Below, one piece after another: positions 47,294-57,039 of a stretch of DNA of 64,000 nucleotides. Every line of letters starts with the position of its first letter. Positions within the stretch are counted from its first letter, which is position 1. The translations under genes and the position numbers were made by a program. This DNA is from Oceanimonas baumannii (GTDB taxonomy: Bacteria > Pseudomonadota > Gammaproteobacteria > Enterobacterales > Aeromonadaceae), in contig NZ_NQJF01000009.1 in NCBI RefSeq assembly GCF_002245495.1, positions 1 through 64,000 of the forward strand, read 5' to 3'. The notes beneath the pieces are model-generated. The model had not been told where the DNA came from. It made no database searches and worked only from the letters and a program-made list of their open reading frames with translations.

Positions 47294-49618
47294 ATGAACA
47301 TCATTAATCAAACCCTGGCCAATGAACTGGCCGTTTCCCGGTCGCAGGTAGATGCGGCCATCCAACTGCTCGACGAGGGTGCCACGGTTCCCTTTATTGC
47401 CCGTTACCGCAAAGAGGTGACCGGCGGGCTGGATGATACCCAGCTGCGTAATCTCGACAGCCGGCTGGGCTATCTGCGCGAGCTGGAAGACAGACGCGCG
47501 GTGATCCTTAAATCCGTGGACGAGCAGGGTAAGCTGAGTCCTGAGCTCAAAACCGAACTGCTGGCTGCCGACACCAAAACCCGGCTGGAAGATCTCTATC
47601 TGCCCTACAAGCCCAAGCGCCGTACCAAGGGCCAGATTGCCATTGAAGCCGGCCTGACTGCCCTGGCCGATACCCTGTTCAACGATCCCGGCCAGGACCC
47701 ACAGGCGCTGGCCGAGCAGTTCGTCAACGCAGACGCCGGCGTGGCCGATACCAAGGCGGCGCTGGACGGTGCCAAGTACATACTGATGGAACGCCTGGCC
47801 GAGCAAGCGGATCTGCTGGAGGCAGTACGCAGTTACCTGCAACAGCATGGTCAATTACAGGCCAGGGTGATCGAAGGTCAGGAGCAGAGTGGTGCCAAGT
47901 TCAAGGACTACTTTGAGCATCAGGAAGCCATCAGCAAAGCCCCCTCGCACAGGCTGCTGGCCATGCTGCGCGGCCGCAACGAGGGCGTGCTGTCATTGGC
48001 GCTGGTGGTCGACACCGAGGCCGAACGCCATCCCTGCGAAAGCATTATTGCCCGCCATGCCGGCTGGCAGGACCAGAGCCGTCCCGCCGACAAATGGCTG
48101 GCCGGGGTGTTCAGCTGGACCTGGCGGGTCAAGCTGTCGCTGCAGATGGAAACCGAACTGCTGGGCCAGGCCCGGGAGCGGGCCGAGGAAGAGGCCATCA
48201 AGGTGTTTGCCCTTAACCTCAAAGACTTGCTGATGGCCGCCCCCGCCGGTGCCCGGATCACCATGGGGCTGGATCCGGGCATTCGCACCGGGGTGAAGGT
48301 GGTGGTAGTGGACAACACCGGCAAACTGCTGGAACACGCGACCGTATATCCTTTTCAGCCTCACAATAAAGTGGAACAGAGCCTGCGTACCCTTGGCGAG
48401 CTGTGCCGCAAACACAAGGTCAGTCTGGTCAGTATCGGCAACGGCACCGCCTCGCGGGAAACCGAGCGGCTGGTAGAAACCCTGATGAAACAAAGCCCGG
48501 AACTGAAACTGCAAAAGGTAGTGGTCAGCGAGGCCGGGGCATCCGTCTATTCTGCTTCGGAGCTGGCCGCCAATGAATTCCCCGAGCTCGACGTTTCCCT
48601 GCGCGGTGCCGTGTCCATCGCCCGCCGGTTGCAGGATCCGCTGGCCGAACTGGTGAAAATCGATCCCAAAAGCATTGGCGTGGGTCAGTATCAGCACGAT
48701 GTGTCACAGACCCAGCTGGCCCGCAATCTGGAGGCGGTAGTGGAAGACTGCGTGAACGCCGTGGGCGTGGACGTAAACATGGCTTCCGCCCCGCTGCTGG
48801 CCCGGGTATCCGGCCTGACCCCAACGCTTGCCCAGAATATCGTGACCTGGCGCGATGAGCAGGGTGTGTTTGCCGATCGCAAACAGCTGCTCAAGGTGCC
48901 CCGTCTCGGCCCCAAGGCCTTTGAACAGTGCGCCGGTTTTTTACGTATTCAGGGTGGCCGAAACCCGCTGGACGCCTCCGCAGTACACCCGGAAGCCTAC
49001 CCGGTGGTAGAACGCATGCTGGCAAAGCTGCAGCAACCGGTCAAAGAAGTGCTGGGTAATGCCGGACTGCTCAAGACCCTGGATGCCCGCGATTACACCG
49101 ACGACCACTTTGGCCTGCCTACGGTGCGGGATATTCTCGGAGAACTGGACAAGCCCGGCCGGGATCCCCGCCCCGAATTCAAAACCGCCCGCTTTATGGA
49201 CGGTGTGGAAAAGCCCGCCGACCTTATTCCCGACATGGTACTGGAAGGCGTGGTGACCAACGTCACCAACTTCGGTGCCTTTGTCGATATCGGCGTACAT
49301 CAGGACGGTCTGGTGCATATTTCGGCGCTCACCGATCGTTTTGTGCAGGACCCGCGTGAAGTGGTCAAAGCCGGCGACATTGTCCGGGTCAAGGTGCTGG
49401 AGGTAGATCTGCAGCGCAACCGCATTGCACTGACCATGCGCCTGGATCAGAGTGCCGCCGACCATGCCGAAGGCAAGAGTGCACCACGCCGGGATGACCG
49501 TGGCCGCAGCAACAAACCTGCAGGTCAGAGCCGGCCCCGCCCGGCACGCCGGGAGCAGCCGGCTCCGCAAGGTGCCATGGGCGCAGCCCTGGCCGCGGCC
49601 CTGCAAAAGAAAAAATAA
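47294..49618 (+). CDS. tex: Tex family S1 RNA-binding protein
   Basis: A 774-residue nucleic acid-binding factor linked to transcription and stress survival. It has the N-terminal helical part ([16 protein letters not shown]), a YqgF/RNase H-like domain ([19 protein letters not shown]), helix-hairpin-helix motifs ([26 protein letters not shown]) and a C-terminal S1 domain (about 645-715). ATG 47294 has GGAG at proper distance; 47288 is too close. In E. coli it follows greB directly. Confidence 0.94.
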   Translation: MNIINQTLANELAVSRSQVDAAIQLLDEGATVPFIARYRKEVTGGLDDTQLRNLDSRLGYLRELEDRRAVILKSVDEQGKLSPELKTELLAADTKTRLEDLYLPYKPKRRTKGQIAIEAGLTALADTLFNDPGQDPQALAEQFVNADAGVADTKAALDGAKYILMERLAEQADLLEAVRSYLQQHGQLQARVIEGQEQSGAKFKDYFEHQEAISKAPSHRLLAMLRGRNEGVLSLALVVDTEAERHPCESIIARHAGWQDQSRPADKWLAGVFSWTWRVKLSLQMETELLGQARERAEEEAIKVFALNLKDLLMAAPAGARITMGLDPGIRTGVKVVVVDNTGKLLEHATVYPFQPHNKVEQSLRTLGELCRKHKVSLVSIGNGTASRETERLVETLMKQSPELKLQKVVVSEAGASVYSASELAANEFPELDVSLRGAVSIARRLQDPLAELVKIDPKSIGVGQYQHDVSQTQLARNLEAVVEDCVNAVGVDVNMASAPLLARVSGLTPTLAQNIVTWRDEQGVFADRKQLLKVPRLGPKAFEQCAGFLRIQGGRNPLDASAVHPEAYPVVERMLAKLQQPVKEVLGNAGLLKTLDARDYTDDHFGLPTVRDILGELDKPGRDPRPEFKTARFMDGVEKPADLIPDMVLEGVVTNVTNFGAFVDIGVHQDGLVHISALTDRFVQDPREVVKAGDIVRVKVLEVDLQRNRIALTMRLDQSAADHAEGKSAPRRDDRGRSNKPAGQSRPRPARREQPAPQGAMGAALAAALQKKK

Positions 49619-49642
49619 GGCGGTTGTCATCAGGACACCAAC

Positions 49643-49696
49643 GCGGGCCCTGGCCCGCACTACGCCTCTGTCGTCATGCCCTCGTAAAGAGGGCAT
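49643..49696. terminator. Two hairpins between tex and rsuA
   Basis: GCGGGCC/GGCCCGC with a two-base loop (49643-49658) and ATGCCCTC/GAGGGCAT with loop GTAAA (49676-49696). Neither has a T run. They may slow or stabilise transcripts, but terminator function is not shown. Confidence 0.4.
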
Positions 49697-49805
49697 CTAC
49701 CATGATGTACTGCCGTTAATAACATCATTGCTCAGCAGAAAGACATGGTGCCGCAGTGGGCCGTGCAAATTCTACCGACGGCGGACTAAAGGAGCCTCAG
49801 TCCCC

Positions 49806-50489
49806 ATGCGACTCGATAAATTTATCTGTAAAAGCACCGAGCTTAGTCGGACCGGGGCCAGACAAGCCATCCAGGCCGGCGAAGCCCGGGTCAATGGTGA
49901 AGTCATCACCAATGAGGCCGCCCAGGTACATGAAAACAATCATATTACCCTCGGCGGACAGCAGCTGGAGCCACGCCCTTTCCGCTATCTGATGATGCAT
50001 AAACCCGCCGGCTCCCTGTGCTCTAATGTCGATGGCAGCTACCCGTCGCTGTTCCGGTGGCTGCATGTCGAGCGGCCCGATGAACTGCATATCGTCGGCC
50101 GCCTGGATGCAGATACCACCGGTCTGGTGCTGCTCACCGATGATGGCCGCTGGTCATTTAATATCACCCGGCCCGAGCAACAATGTGAAAAGGTGTACCG
50201 GGTAGGGCTGCGGGATCCGCTGGTTGCTAATGTAGCCGATCGCTTTGCACAAGGGCTGCTGCTGCAGGGAGAAAGCAAACCCACCCAGCCGGCGGTACTG
50301 GCACACATCGGCCCCCGGGAAGTGCTGCTGACCATTACCGAGGGGCGCTTTCACCAGGTAAAACGCATGTTTGCGGCGGTCGGCAACCGGGTGCTCAGCC
50401 TGCACCGGGAACAGATTGGTGGTATCCGGCTGGATGTCCCCCTGGGTCACTGGCGAGAGCTGACACCAGCTGAAATCGAAAACGCCTGA
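49806..50489 (+). CDS. rsuA: 16S rRNA pseudouridine-516 synthase
   Basis: Makes the single 16S pseudouridine. The 227-residue protein has an N-terminal S4 domain (MRLDKFICKSTELSRTGARQ) and the catalytic motif GRLDADTTGLVLLTDDG with the nucleophile Asp. ATG 49806 fits the family; the frame to 49452 overlaps tex. Confidence 0.94.
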   Translation: MRLDKFICKSTELSRTGARQAIQAGEARVNGEVITNEAAQVHENNHITLGGQQLEPRPFRYLMMHKPAGSLCSNVDGSYPSLFRWLHVERPDELHIVGRLDADTTGLVLLTDDGRWSFNITRPEQQCEKVYRVGLRDPLVANVADRFAQGLLLQGESKPTQPAVLAHIGPREVLLTITEGRFHQVKRMFAAVGNRVLSLHREQIGGIRLDVPLGHWRELTPAEIENA

Positions 50490-50596
50490 ACCGGAGGATT
50501 GACCTCCGTGCGGTTACGCTGGCGGAAAACCTGCATCCCTTATCAAACCCGGGTAAGATGCAAATGAACCTTCACTCAATATTCGGAGCCCCAGCC

Positions 50597-51016
50597 ATGC
50601 ATATTGAACTCGTCCCTTTCGACAACAAGCACCAGCCGGCCATTCGCGGGGTACGCAATGCCGTGTTTATTCAGGAACAACGTATTGATCCCGGACTGGA
50701 ATATGATGGTCTGGACGAAAACGCCGTTCATGTGCTGCTGAGCATTGATGGCCAGTGGGCTGGCACCGGCCGTTTGCTGGACGATGGCCACATCGGCCGC
50801 ATCGCGGTACGTAAAGAGTTTCGTGGCCTGGGGCTGGGGGCAAAAGTGGTGCAGGCGCTGGTGGATGAAGCGGCCCGGCAAGGTCACACCCGGGTGCATT
50901 TAGGTGCACAAAAATACGCCACCGGCTTTTACCGGAAGCTGGGCTTCACTCCTTACGGGGACGAATTTCTTGATGCAGGCATAGTACATATCTCCATGGA
51001 AAAAGCCCTGGGCTAG
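50597..51016 (+). CDS. GNAT-family N-acetyltransferase
   Basis: A 139-residue acetyltransferase with IGRIAVRKEFRGLGLGAKVV as the acetyl-CoA site (R-G-L-G-L-G) and GAQKYATGFYRKLGFTPYG near the C terminus. Close in plan to ElaA/YjcF-type enzymes (start RNAVFIQEQRIDPGLEYDGLD, in which the first part is NAVFIQEQ). Substrate unknown. GGAG nine bases before ATG 50597. Confidence 0.83.
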   Translation: MHIELVPFDNKHQPAIRGVRNAVFIQEQRIDPGLEYDGLDENAVHVLLSIDGQWAGTGRLLDDGHIGRIAVRKEFRGLGLGAKVVQALVDEAARQGHTRVHLGAQKYATGFYRKLGFTPYGDEFLDAGIVHISMEKALG

Positions 51017-51198
51017 CCCTGTCACAGAATGGAAATAAGTTTTTCATATTATATGCTTAGTGAAACTTTATGCTGCCCAACAAGCAGTAATGCCGAGTGA
51101 AGTCTCGCTAACAGTTTGTTTTGCATTCTAATTAAATTTCACTTTTTCGCGCCTTTTCTATACAATTGGCGCGTTCATGCATTGAACAAAGTGAATTG

Positions 51199-52764
51199 AT
51201 GAACGTTTCCAACCTCAGCTTTACCGAGCAAAGGCTGGTCGCCGGCCTCAGTGGCGGTTTCCTGCTCCTCTTCGTAATTCTCGCCTTTTTCGACCTGCCA
51301 CAGATGACCCAATGGATCAACCAGGGTTTTGCCTGGACCGTTGATGTATTCGGTCCTCTGTGGCAGGTGTGGATGCTGGCCAACCTGGTGATCGCCCTGG
51401 TACTGGGCCTTACCCGCTATGGCGATATTCGCCTGGGCGGTAACGTCGCCCCCGACAGCTCCACCTTTCGCTGGCTGGCGGTGATCATGTGCACCCTGCT
51501 GGCCGGTGGTGGCGTATTCTGGTCCGCTGCCGAGCCCATGTATCACTATGTGACCACGCCACCGCTGTTTGCCGACAGCGAATCCGGCGTATCGGCAGTA
51601 TCCGCCGCCCTGGCGCAAAGCTTTATGCACTGGGGCTTTCTGGCCTGGGCGGCGCTGGGCACCCTGTCGGCCATTGTGGTGGTGTACGCCCACTATCACA
51701 AGGGCCTGGCCATGCGCCCGCGCACTCTGCTCTATCCGCTGCTGGGAGAGAAAGTGGAGAGCCACTGGCTGGGCACCCTGGCCGATGTGGTCTCCATTAT
51801 CGCCGTGGCTGCCGGCACCATTGGTCCCATTGGTTTTCTGGCCACCCAGCTGGGGTTCAGCTTTGAGGCCCTGCTGGGCTGGGAAAACAACTATGGTCTG
51901 CAGCTCGCCATTCTCGGCGGCCTGGTACTGATCTACACACTCTCTGCATCTACCGGCATTGAAAAAGGCATTCAGTGGCTGTCCAGCGCCAACGTGGTGC
52001 TGGCAGTGATATTGCTCGGCATTATTCTGCTGGCCGGCCCGGGCAACTTCATTATCGATTCCTTTCTCAACGGCATGGGTACCTATCTGCAGGACTTTAT
52101 GCCCATGGCCCTGAACCGCCAGGACGATGCCTGGCTGGGCTGGTGGACTCTGTTCTTCTGGGGCTGGTTTATCGGCTACGGCCCCATGATGGCACTGTTT
52201 ATTGCCCGAATTTCCCGCGGCCGCTCTTTACGTGAACTGGTGATGGCAGTGGCGGTCATGGCGCCGCTGGTCACCAACTTCTGGTTTGCCAGCATTGGCG
52301 GTGCCGGCATCTTCTACGAGCAGGCAGCCGCCGGCGTGGTCTCCGCACCGTTGCAGGAAAGCGGCTTGCCCGCGGCACTGCTGGCCGTTACCCAGCAGCT
52401 GCCCCTGGCCGAACTGATGGTGCCTGCCTTTCTGATACTCACGGTGATCTTTGTCGCCACCACCGGGGACTCCATGGCCTATTCCATTTCCATGGCCATC
52501 AGCGGCGATCACACACCACGGACCCGCCAGCGTATTTTCTGGGCGCTCACCATGGGATTGGTCGCCGCGGTGCTGCTGCGTATGGGCGAAGGTGGCATCA
52601 ATGCACTCCAGTCCTTTATAGTGATCACCGCCGCTCCGGTGTCGCTGCTGCTGTTACCGGTACTCTGGACCGGCCCGCGCATGGCCCACGCCATGGCCTA
52701 TGAGCAAGGCATAGTGACCCAGGCTCCGCGCAGCAAGGTCGCTGCCAGCAAAAGTACGACCTGA
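51199..52764 (+). CDS. BCCT-family betaine/choline transporter
   Basis: A 521-residue inner-membrane symporter with about 12 helices for quaternary-ammonium compounds such as glycine betaine or choline, used for osmoprotection. Family segments include FWSAAEPMYHY, a substrate-site helix near LGWWTLFFWGWFIGYGP and the ARISRGRSLREL loop. The N and C tails are short, unlike osmosensing BetP. The 182 bases upstream are AT-rich; TATACAAT at 51161-51168 may be its -10. Confidence 0.87.
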   Translation: MNVSNLSFTEQRLVAGLSGGFLLLFVILAFFDLPQMTQWINQGFAWTVDVFGPLWQVWMLANLVIALVLGLTRYGDIRLGGNVAPDSSTFRWLAVIMCTLLAGGGVFWSAAEPMYHYVTTPPLFADSESGVSAVSAALAQSFMHWGFLAWAALGTLSAIVVVYAHYHKGLAMRPRTLLYPLLGEKVESHWLGTLADVVSIIAVAAGTIGPIGFLATQLGFSFEALLGWENNYGLQLAILGGLVLIYTLSASTGIEKGIQWLSSANVVLAVILLGIILLAGPGNFIIDSFLNGMGTYLQDFMPMALNRQDDAWLGWWTLFFWGWFIGYGPMMALFIARISRGRSLRELVMAVAVMAPLVTNFWFASIGGAGIFYEQAAAGVVSAPLQESGLPAALLAVTQQLPLAELMVPAFLILTVIFVATTGDSMAYSISMAISGDHTPRTRQRIFWALTMGLVAAVLLRMGEGGINALQSFIVITAAPVSLLLLPVLWTGPRMAHAMAYEQGIVTQAPRSKVAASKSTT

Positions 52765-52863
52765 GCCCTACGGTGGGGGCTGACAGGCCCTCACCGTACC
52801 AGAGCATTAAACGTGCAACAGTGCTTCCTTTCCATCCGTATTTAGACAGATTAAAGGTGGTGC

Positions 52864-52880
52864 TTGGAACCAAACTTGTT
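52864..52880 (+). promoter_or_regulatory. Sigma54-like element before yjfIJKLMC-type cluster
   Basis: TTGGAACCAAACTTGTT has GG and GT ten bases apart, matching TGGCAC-N5-TTGCT except at two main positions. It ends 42 bases before the first gene. PspA operons elsewhere use sigma54 with PspF, so this is plausible but unproven. Confidence 0.42.
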
Positions 52881-52922
52881 CTATCTTGTCTGGGTTATGG
52901 CCTATACAACACGGAGCGACTC

Positions 52923-53324
52923 ATGTCCTGGACCCCACAACAACTGCACGATCTGCTGGCCAAACGCCAAGGCTGGCATTGTTCACTTGAAAGCGATTCG
53001 TTACTGATCACCAACGAAGAAGGGCTGGAAGCCTACCTGGCGGTGTCCGGCGAGCAAATTATTGTCGAGACACTGCTGTTCCCCGCCAGTGTGGTGACCG
53101 ATACCGCCGCCCTGAACGACACCATTCTTCGCACTCATCAGCTGTTTCCGCTGACCACGGTGGGCATCAGTCACATCAAGGGCGACGATTATTACATCGC
53201 CTTTGGTGCTCTGTCGTCGGGCTCAAAGGAAGAGAGCGTGCAGATTGAAGTGGAAACCCTGTTCCGTAATACCGAAGCCTTTCTCGAGCTCTATCAGGAG
53301 CATCTTCAAGGAGTAACCTCATGA
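52923..53324 (+). CDS. yjfI: DUF2170 protein (YjfI-like)
   Basis: A 133-residue soluble protein (MSWTPQQLHDLLAKRQGW...; FPLTTVGISHIKGDDYYIAFGALS) matching the YjfI family. First gene of a six-gene cluster and overlapping the PspA-like gene by 4 bases. GGAG six bases before ATG 52923 sets the start. Function unknown. Confidence 0.85.
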   Translation: MSWTPQQLHDLLAKRQGWHCSLESDSLLITNEEGLEAYLAVSGEQIIVETLLFPASVVTDTAALNDTILRTHQLFPLTTVGISHIKGDDYYIAFGALSSGSKEESVQIEVETLFRNTEAFLELYQEHLQGVTS

Positions 53325-54007
53325 GCGTATGGAAAAAACTGGTTACCGCCATCAAGGGTGGAGCCAATGAAGCCGCCGAAGCCGTCGCCGACAGTCAGGC
53401 CCTGCGCATTCTGGAACAGGAAATTCGTGAAGCCCGGCAGGAGCTGCGCCGCTCCGACGAAGCGCTTACCAGCATCATGGCCAAGCGTAAACTGGCACAC
53501 CAAAAAGTGGATGCCATCCGCACCAGCATTGCCGAGTATGAAAGCCATGCCCGGGCTGCCATGACCAAGGAAAACCGCGAACTCGCGCTGGAATGTGCCC
53601 AGCGGGTGAGCGAGCTGAAAAACGAGCAGGATGCAGAGCAAGCCTACCTGGATCAGTTCACTGCCTCTGAAAGCACCCTGAAAGACAACATCAGTACTGC
53701 CAGAAACCGCCTGCGCCAGCTGGAACAGCAACTGGATGTGGTCAAGGCCACCGACAGTGTGCAAAAAGCTCAGGCAGCAGTCTCATCCCGCCATACCGGT
53801 GCCAACTCCCGCATGAAAACCGCGGTGGAATCGCTGGATCGCATTAAGCAGAAGCAGACACAGCGTCAGGCCGAGCTGGATGTGGCTGCAGAGCGGGCTG
53901 CCACCGAAAGCGGCGATGCCCTGGAGCAAAAGCTGAAGAGCGCCGGCATTACCGGCAGCCAGTCGGCCGGTGCCGAAGACGAGCTGGCCCGGATCCTTGG
54001 CAAATAG
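53321..54007 (+). CDS. yjfJ: PspA/IM30-family protein (YjfJ-like)
   Basis: A 228-residue, mostly coiled-coil protein of the PspA/Vipp1 (ESCRT-III-like) family (MSVWKKLVTAIKGGANEAAEA; long helical heptads to about 200). These proteins polymerise on membranes under envelope stress. Here it is in the yjf cluster, not a pspABC operon. Confidence 0.9.
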   Translation: MSVWKKLVTAIKGGANEAAEAVADSQALRILEQEIREARQELRRSDEALTSIMAKRKLAHQKVDAIRTSIAEYESHARAAMTKENRELALECAQRVSELKNEQDAEQAYLDQFTASESTLKDNISTARNRLRQLEQQLDVVKATDSVQKAQAAVSSRHTGANSRMKTAVESLDRIKQKQTQRQAELDVAAERAATESGDALEQKLKSAGITGSQSAGAEDELARILGK

Positions 54008-54008
54008 T

Positions 54009-54650
54009 ATGTTTGACTGGCTGAAGAAGAAAATGCAGCCTGTCCCGCCTCAGGCAGAAGCGGCCCCGGAAGTACTGGGGCTGCGTCTGGGCGGCGGCCT
54101 TGAGCTGGATGCCCTGCGGCTGTCACTGCTTGAGAGCCAGGTTACCTTTGAAGGAGCCGCCAGCACTCAGATCATTCAGGCGGTAGGCCGGGTGGTGCTC
54201 GACGAGAGCCACCAGTTGCTGCGTTTTTACACCGACGATGACGGCTTTGTGCAGGTACTGCTTAATGGCGGGCTCACCGATGACTGCGTATCCGAAGTCA
54301 AACTCTGGTACTTTTACCGCACGCAACCGGTGGACGATGATGCCGGCTGGAACACACTGCTGACCAGCAAGCTGGTGCAGCCCGACTGGGATCTGGACGG
54401 ACAAAGATTCACCAGAGCCTGGGACAACACCCAGCCTGTGGCCATGACCGAAACCACCTGGTTGCAAAACGGCAGCCGCAGCGATACCGATCAGTTTGTG
54501 ATGCTCTATGAACGCCCGCTGGATAACGGCGAAGCAGAAATGCTGATGGTCGCCGGCGAGGAAAAAATCAACGGTAACCGGGCCGAACGCAGCCTGGTGC
54601 TGGCCACCGGCATTGATCTGGGCCCGACCGATTTTCGGTTTGTGAGCTGA
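54009..54650 (+). CDS. yjfK: DUF2491 protein (YjfK-like)
   Basis: A 213-residue soluble beta-rich protein (MFDWLKKKMQPVPPQ; LRFYTDDDGFVQVLLNGG; DQFVMLYERPLD) of the YjfK family. It starts one base after the PspA-like stop. Function unknown. Confidence 0.84.
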   Translation: MFDWLKKKMQPVPPQAEAAPEVLGLRLGGGLELDALRLSLLESQVTFEGAASTQIIQAVGRVVLDESHQLLRFYTDDDGFVQVLLNGGLTDDCVSEVKLWYFYRTQPVDDDAGWNTLLTSKLVQPDWDLDGQRFTRAWDNTQPVAMTETTWLQNGSRSDTDQFVMLYERPLDNGEAEMLMVAGEEKINGNRAERSLVLATGIDLGPTDFRFVS

Positions 54651-54802
54651 TGCGGTACACGGCCGGTGCCAGTTTCAAACGCAGACTCGCCGTAAACCCT
54701 TCCCTGGGGGCTCAGCTGCGCCACCCCTGGCGCAGAGGGTCTGCTTACTGAATAGCGGCACCGACCTCACCTTTGAATGCAAACCAACATATAAGGATAC
54801 CC

Positions 54803-55219
54803 ATGGACGCCTTACTCACTTCCCTCTCGGGCCTTGGCCCGTTTTTACTCTACTTTGCCATGTCCATTGCCATGCTGCTGCTGTTCAAGTGGCTGTATGT
54901 CCTGATTACGCCCTATGATGAGTGGCGTCTGATAAAAGAAGATCAGAACCTGGCGGCGGCCATTGCGCTGGTAGGTGCTTTTGTGGGGTTCTCACTGGCG
55001 GTGGCCAGTGCCGCAGCCAACTCGGTGTCACTGCTCGACTTTGCCGTATGGGGTGTCGTAGCACTGGTCGCCCAGCTGCTGGCCTTCGCCATTGTGCGGC
55101 TGATGTTTCTGCCCAAGGTGGCCGAACGCATTAACCAGGGCCAGGTCTCGGCCGGTGCTGTGGTTGGCGGTCTGTCAGTGGCGGTAGGTCTGCTTAACGC
55201 TGCCTGCATCACTTACTGA
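54803..55219 (+). CDS. yjfL: DUF350 membrane protein (YjfL-like)
   Basis: A 138-residue four-helix inner-membrane protein with the DUF350 repeat (LVGAFVGFSLAVASAAANS and GAVVGGLSVAVGLLNAACI). Family often sits with PspA-like and ATP-grasp genes. Preceded by a 152-base gap with hairpin CTGCGCC/GGCGCAG (54716-54735). Confidence 0.87.
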   Translation: MDALLTSLSGLGPFLLYFAMSIAMLLLFKWLYVLITPYDEWRLIKEDQNLAAAIALVGAFVGFSLAVASAAANSVSLLDFAVWGVVALVAQLLAFAIVRLMFLPKVAERINQGQVSAGAVVGGLSVAVGLLNAACITY

Positions 55220-55230
55220 GTGAGGTGTCT

Positions 55231-55848
55231 ATGAAACGCTCCCGACGCCAGCTGTTAACCCGAATGAGCCAACGTATCGGCAAACCGGCAGGAGCCGCCA
55301 TCGCTGGCTCCGTGCTGCTCAGTGCCTGTGGCCAGAGTGATCCCGACGTGCTGGTGTATCAGTCACCGGAAGACTGCAGCAATGCCAACCCGGAACAGGC
55401 CGAGCAATGCCAGGCAGCCTATCAGCAGGCCCTGGCTGAATCCGCCGATACCGCCCCCAAATATAACCGTCAGCACGACTGTGAAGCCGACTTCGGCGGC
55501 GGTAACTGTGTGCCCTATCAATATCAGGGTAACAGCTGGTTTATGCCCGCCATGGCCGGTTTCATGTTTGGTCGCATGCTCGACCGGGATCGCTATATTC
55601 ACCATCCGGTATACACCTCGTATAACCCCTATTCTCCCTACTACGGTCACTGGACCACAGCAGGGGGATACCGGATGGGCAAAGCCAGCTACGGCAAACG
55701 CATGCCGGTGAGCCGGGAAGCCCTCAAGCCCAAACCCAAGGTCACCCGCACCATCTCCCGGGGCGGTTTTGGTTCATCGGCTCAGGCCAAAAGCAGCTGG
55801 AGCAGCAGCAAAAAATCAAGCAGCCGTTCCCGGGGCTGGGGCGGCTGA
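55231..55848 (+). CDS. yjfM: DUF1190 lipoprotein (YjfM/YgiB-like)
   Basis: A 205-residue secreted protein with lipobox LSAC (Cys33) after a basic N terminus, cysteine-containing domain (CEADFGGGNCVPYQYQG), a Tyr-rich middle and a Ser/Arg/Lys/Gly tail. Family YgiB/YjfM. GAGG five bases before ATG 55231. The next gene overlaps its stop by one base. Confidence 0.85.
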   Translation: MKRSRRQLLTRMSQRIGKPAGAAIAGSVLLSACGQSDPDVLVYQSPEDCSNANPEQAEQCQAAYQQALAESADTAPKYNRQHDCEADFGGGNCVPYQYQGNSWFMPAMAGFMFGRMLDRDRYIHHPVYTSYNPYSPYYGHWTTAGGYRMGKASYGKRMPVSREALKPKPKVTRTISRGGFGSSAQAKSSWSSSKKSSSRSRGWGG

Positions 55849-57014
55849 TGCTGCGGGTAGGTCACACTGAACGCCCTCACTGGAGAGCGCAAGCCGAGCA
55901 GCTGGGCTTTGGCTTCCACACCATGTATGGCGAGCCCTACTGGGATGAAACCGCTTACTACCAGTTCACTCTGGCCCAGATAGAGCAGGACATTGAAGAT
56001 CCTACCGCCGAGCTGCATCAAATGTGCCTGGAAGTCGTGGACCGTGTGGTTCGCGACGAACGACTGTTGCGCCGCTGCGGTATTCCCGAGGCTCGCTGGC
56101 AGGAGGTGGCTAATTCTTGGCACAGGGGCGATCCCAGCCTCTACTCCCGGCTGGATCTGGCCTACGACGGCCGCGGCCCGGCCAAGCTTTATGAAAATAA
56201 CGCCGACACCCCTACCAGCCTGTTTGAAACCGCCTTCTGGCAGTGGCTGTGGCTGGAAGATAACGTGGATGCGGGCCGGCTACGCCGGGATGCGGATCAG
56301 TTCAATCTGCTGCAGGAGCGGCTGGTGGCACGCTTTGCCCGACTCGCTCAGGAGCATGCCGGCCAGCGGCTGCACTTCGCCTGCTGCAAGGACACCGTTG
56401 AAGACAGGGGCACAGTACAGTATCTGGAGGACTGTGCGCGGGAAGCCGGACTCGACACCGGCTTTGTATTTATGGAGGACATCGGCCTGGGTGAAGGCGG
56501 CTGGCTCACCGACAGTGCCGATAACACCATCGACTGGCTGTTCAAGCTTTACCCGTGGGAATTTATGTTTGAAGAGGCATTCGCGGCCCACCTGACCAGC
56601 AGCCGGGTCAGCTGGCTGGAACCCATGTGGAAGTCAGTGCTGTCCAACAAGGCCCTGCTGCCACTGTTATGGCAACAGTTTCCCGGCCATCCCAATCTGT
56701 TACCCGCCTATTTCGGCGACGATCCTGCCCGTTCGCAACTGCATGAATATGTGCAGAAACCGCTGTTCTCCCGGGAAGGAGCCAATATCCGCATTGTGCG
56801 TCACGGCGAGGTAGTGGCCGAAGTCGACGGCCCCTATGGCGAAGAAGGCGTTATTATTCAGGCATGGCACCCGTTACCGGTGTTTGGCGATCGCCATGCC
56901 CTGGTGGGCAGCTGGCTGGTAGACGACGCCCCCGCCGGCATCGCCATGCGCGAAGACATCAGCCCGATAACCCAGGATCTTTCCCGTTACCTGCCTCATG
57001 TGATCCTCGGCTGA
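55848..57014 (+). CDS. yjfC: Glutathionylspermidine synthase-like ATP-grasp ligase (YjfC)
   Basis: A 388-residue protein like the synthetase half of E. coli Gsp (YgiC/YjfC family): KLYENNADTPTSLFE and FEEAFAAHLTSSRVSWLEPMWK (latter in two parts) and the C-terminal GEEGVIIQAW with ATP-grasp residues. It has no amidase half. It would join a peptide or amine to a carboxylate; true substrate unknown. It is fused in operon to the DUF1190 lipoprotein, a pairing also seen with ygiBC. Confidence 0.87.
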   Translation: MLRVGHTERPHWRAQAEQLGFGFHTMYGEPYWDETAYYQFTLAQIEQDIEDPTAELHQMCLEVVDRVVRDERLLRRCGIPEARWQEVANSWHRGDPSLYSRLDLAYDGRGPAKLYENNADTPTSLFETAFWQWLWLEDNVDAGRLRRDADQFNLLQERLVARFARLAQEHAGQRLHFACCKDTVEDRGTVQYLEDCAREAGLDTGFVFMEDIGLGEGGWLTDSADNTIDWLFKLYPWEFMFEEAFAAHLTSSRVSWLEPMWKSVLSNKALLPLLWQQFPGHPNLLPAYFGDDPARSQLHEYVQKPLFSREGANIRIVRHGEVVAEVDGPYGEEGVIIQAWHPLPVFGDRHALVGSWLVDDAPAGIAMREDISPITQDLSRYLPHVILG

Positions 57015-57039
57015 ACCATCTCGGCTTAAAACAATGAGG

